Below, in pieces: positions 23,971-24,823 of a stretch of 24,823 bases of DNA. A program made the translations under genes and the position numbers. The stretch is from Aquiluna sp. (GTDB lineage Bacteria > Actinomycetota > Actinomycetes > Actinomycetales > Microbacteriaceae): the NCBI GenBank assembly GCA_018402615.1, contig JAGYIH010000011.1, forward strand, positions 1 through 24,823. The letters are read 5' to 3'. Position 1 is the first letter of the stretch. Every line of letters starts with the position of its first letter. The notes under the pieces were generated by a model. The model had not been told where the DNA came from. It saw only the letters and a list, made by a program, of their open reading frames with translations, and ran no database searches.

Positions 23971-24179
23971 TCAGTGCTCGCCGGGGTAGCTGGGGCTTCC
24001 GATGCTTGAGAATCGGTGCGGTAAAAGCCAGAACCTTTGAAGCTAACTCCGAGGTTCCCAAACTGTTTGCGTAACTCGCCATTGCAATTTGGGCACTTGG
24101 TGAGGGCGTCTTCACTGAAGGACTGCAAAATTTCAAAGGAGTGATCGCAGGCTTTGCAGATGTAGGAATAGGTTGGCAT
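23967..24179 (-). CDS. FmdB-family zinc-ribbon protein
   Basis: The 70-residue protein begins MPTYSYICKACDHSFE and holds two zinc knuckles, C8-x2-C11 and C29-x2-C32, followed by SFKGSGFYRTD, the standard FmdB-type regulatory domain. The last 15 residues are an Ala/Ser/Thr/Pro-rich tail. Its function is uncertain; the family is named after a possible regulator of formamidase genes. It lies 16 bp downstream of the 5-formyl-THF cyclo-ligase gene and is likely co-transcribed. Its TAG stop lies in the same CTAG tetramer as the stop of the converging helicase-like gene. Confidence 0.93.
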   Translation of the reverse strand: MPTYSYICKACDHSFEILQSFSEDALTKCPNCNGELRKQFGNLGVSFKGSGFYRTDSQASEAPATPASTD

Positions 24180-24195
24180 GGCCTCTGAATTCTAA

Positions 24196-24714
24196 CTACT
24201 CGAAGTGCATGAACTGGGTCGGAGTGACAACGTACTGCATTCTCACATCGTGCTCCAAAGCCTCAATCTGATCCACAATTTCGCCATCAAACACCACGGC
24301 AACAGCCTTGGCCACGGATGTTTTTAGCATTCGGTCGTAATAACCCTTGCCCTTGCCAATTCGATTTCCGCTTCTATCTACCGCCAGAGCTGGAACCAAA
24401 AACAGCTCAATCGCATCAATTGGAAAGGCCTCACCGGTTGGCTCCATGATGCCCAGGTTGCCCATGGTCAATTCGCCCTGGGCAAACTCGAGACCATCCT
24501 CGGTCACGCGTGGTAGCAGCAGGTTTCCAGACCTTGCAAACTTCAGGTTGAACTCACCGACGTCGGGTTCCGATGCAAGCGGGTGGTAGCTGGCAACGGT
24601 GGTTACTCCAAGCGCGGCGATTGCAGCCTCCAGCGAGGCTGTCAGGCCAGAGTTGGATCGTGGCCGCAATGCTGCGTGTTGCTTGCGCAATTGCGCCTTC
24701 GTTGTCAGGGGCAT
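24196..24714 (-). CDS. 5-formyltetrahydrofolate cyclo-ligase
   Basis: The 172-residue enzyme converts 5-formyl-THF to 5,10-methenyl-THF with ATP, in cytoplasmic one-carbon metabolism. It shows the N-terminal KAQLRKQHAALR helix, the ATP/substrate loop GNRIGKGKGYYDRML and the C-terminal HDVRMQYVVTP block. The start is uncertain: ATG at 24714 fits the family N-terminus best but lacks a clear ribosome site, and GTG at 24750 would add 12 residues. FmdB follows after 16 bp. The remaining 109 bp to the window end (24715-24823) contain a minus-strand TTGACA at 24787-24782 without a matching -10 and no recognisable gene. Confidence 0.94.
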   Translation of the reverse strand: MPLTTKAQLRKQHAALRPRSNSGLTASLEAAIAALGVTTVASYHPLASEPDVGEFNLKFARSGNLLLPRVTEDGLEFAQGELTMGNLGIMEPTGEAFPIDAIELFLVPALAVDRSGNRIGKGKGYYDRMLKTSVAKAVAVVFDGEIVDQIEALEHDVRMQYVVTPTQFMHFE

Positions 24715-24823
24715 GGGGGTAATCTTGCCAGCGTGGTGGAAAATGCGCACATCCGGTTTGGCGAGGTATCGCTCCGGCCGCTGTCAATGCGAGATGTTAG
24801 GCCGCTAAAAAAACTTCTTCTGA

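Overview
The window looks like core chromosome of a small-genome, moderate-GC actinobacterium, most likely a freshwater or marine Microbacteriaceae of the Luna type (Rhodoluna/Aquiluna-like). The reasons are the actinobacteria-specific families (DUF4032, DUF3027, DUF2530, the actinobacterial serC type, a DtxR/IdeR regulator with every metal ligand, bacterial XPB with its helicase-associated partner, a CIRCE-controlled groEL without groES), base composition that by eye is only slightly above 50% G+C, and very tight packing. The genus is an inference. I see no insertion sequence, phage, integrase or CRISPR array.

Layout. 1-2253 (minus): a multi-sugar ABC transporter ATPase (UgpC/MsiK type) followed after 7 bp by a kinase-like DUF4032 gene cut by the window edge. 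2400-4307 (plus): a membrane-anchored DsbA-like thioredoxin protein and a lipoprotein with a gluzincin-type HExxH site. 4394-4466: tRNA-Thr(TGT). 4469-7211: DUF805 protein, a photolyase-like flavoprotein with apparently reversed domain order, a DUF554 membrane protein and msrB. 7212-9394: cold-shock gene and groL, each with promoter and terminator signals, groL under a perfect CIRCE. 9433-11601 (minus): an OmpR-type response regulator and its histidine kinase. 11652-15127 (minus): small membrane protein, helicase-associated protein and XPB helicase, probably one transcript. 15184-17245: two-domain cold-shock protein with DUF3027 (plus), converging on serC-DUF2530 (minus). 17299-19563 (plus): IdeR, an NlpC/P60 endopeptidase, a structured intergenic RNA with a strong terminator, and an HNH endonuclease. 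19614-20253 (minus): a fasciclin-domain protein and tRNA-Arg(CCT). 20377-23970 (plus): a 1197-residue SF1-type helicase relative whose ATPase and nuclease motifs are degraded. 23967-24714 (minus): FmdB zinc ribbon and 5-formyl-THF cyclo-ligase.

Themes. Much of the window concerns stress and repair: photolyase-like protein, XPB pair, methionine sulfoxide reductase, GroEL, two cold-shock proteins and a DsbA-like protein. Genes are tightly coupled (TAAATG and TAGTG junctions, a shared CTAG double stop, a 153-bp convergent overlap). Seven of about two dozen genes appear to start with TTG.

Items most worth a second look are the domain-swapped photolyase with four FeS-type cysteines (4854-6065), the unrecognised structured RNA plus terminator upstream of the HNH gene (18865-18998), the inactive-looking giant helicase (20377-23970), the kinase-like DUF4032 protein beside the ABC ATPase, and the HExxH lipoprotein.
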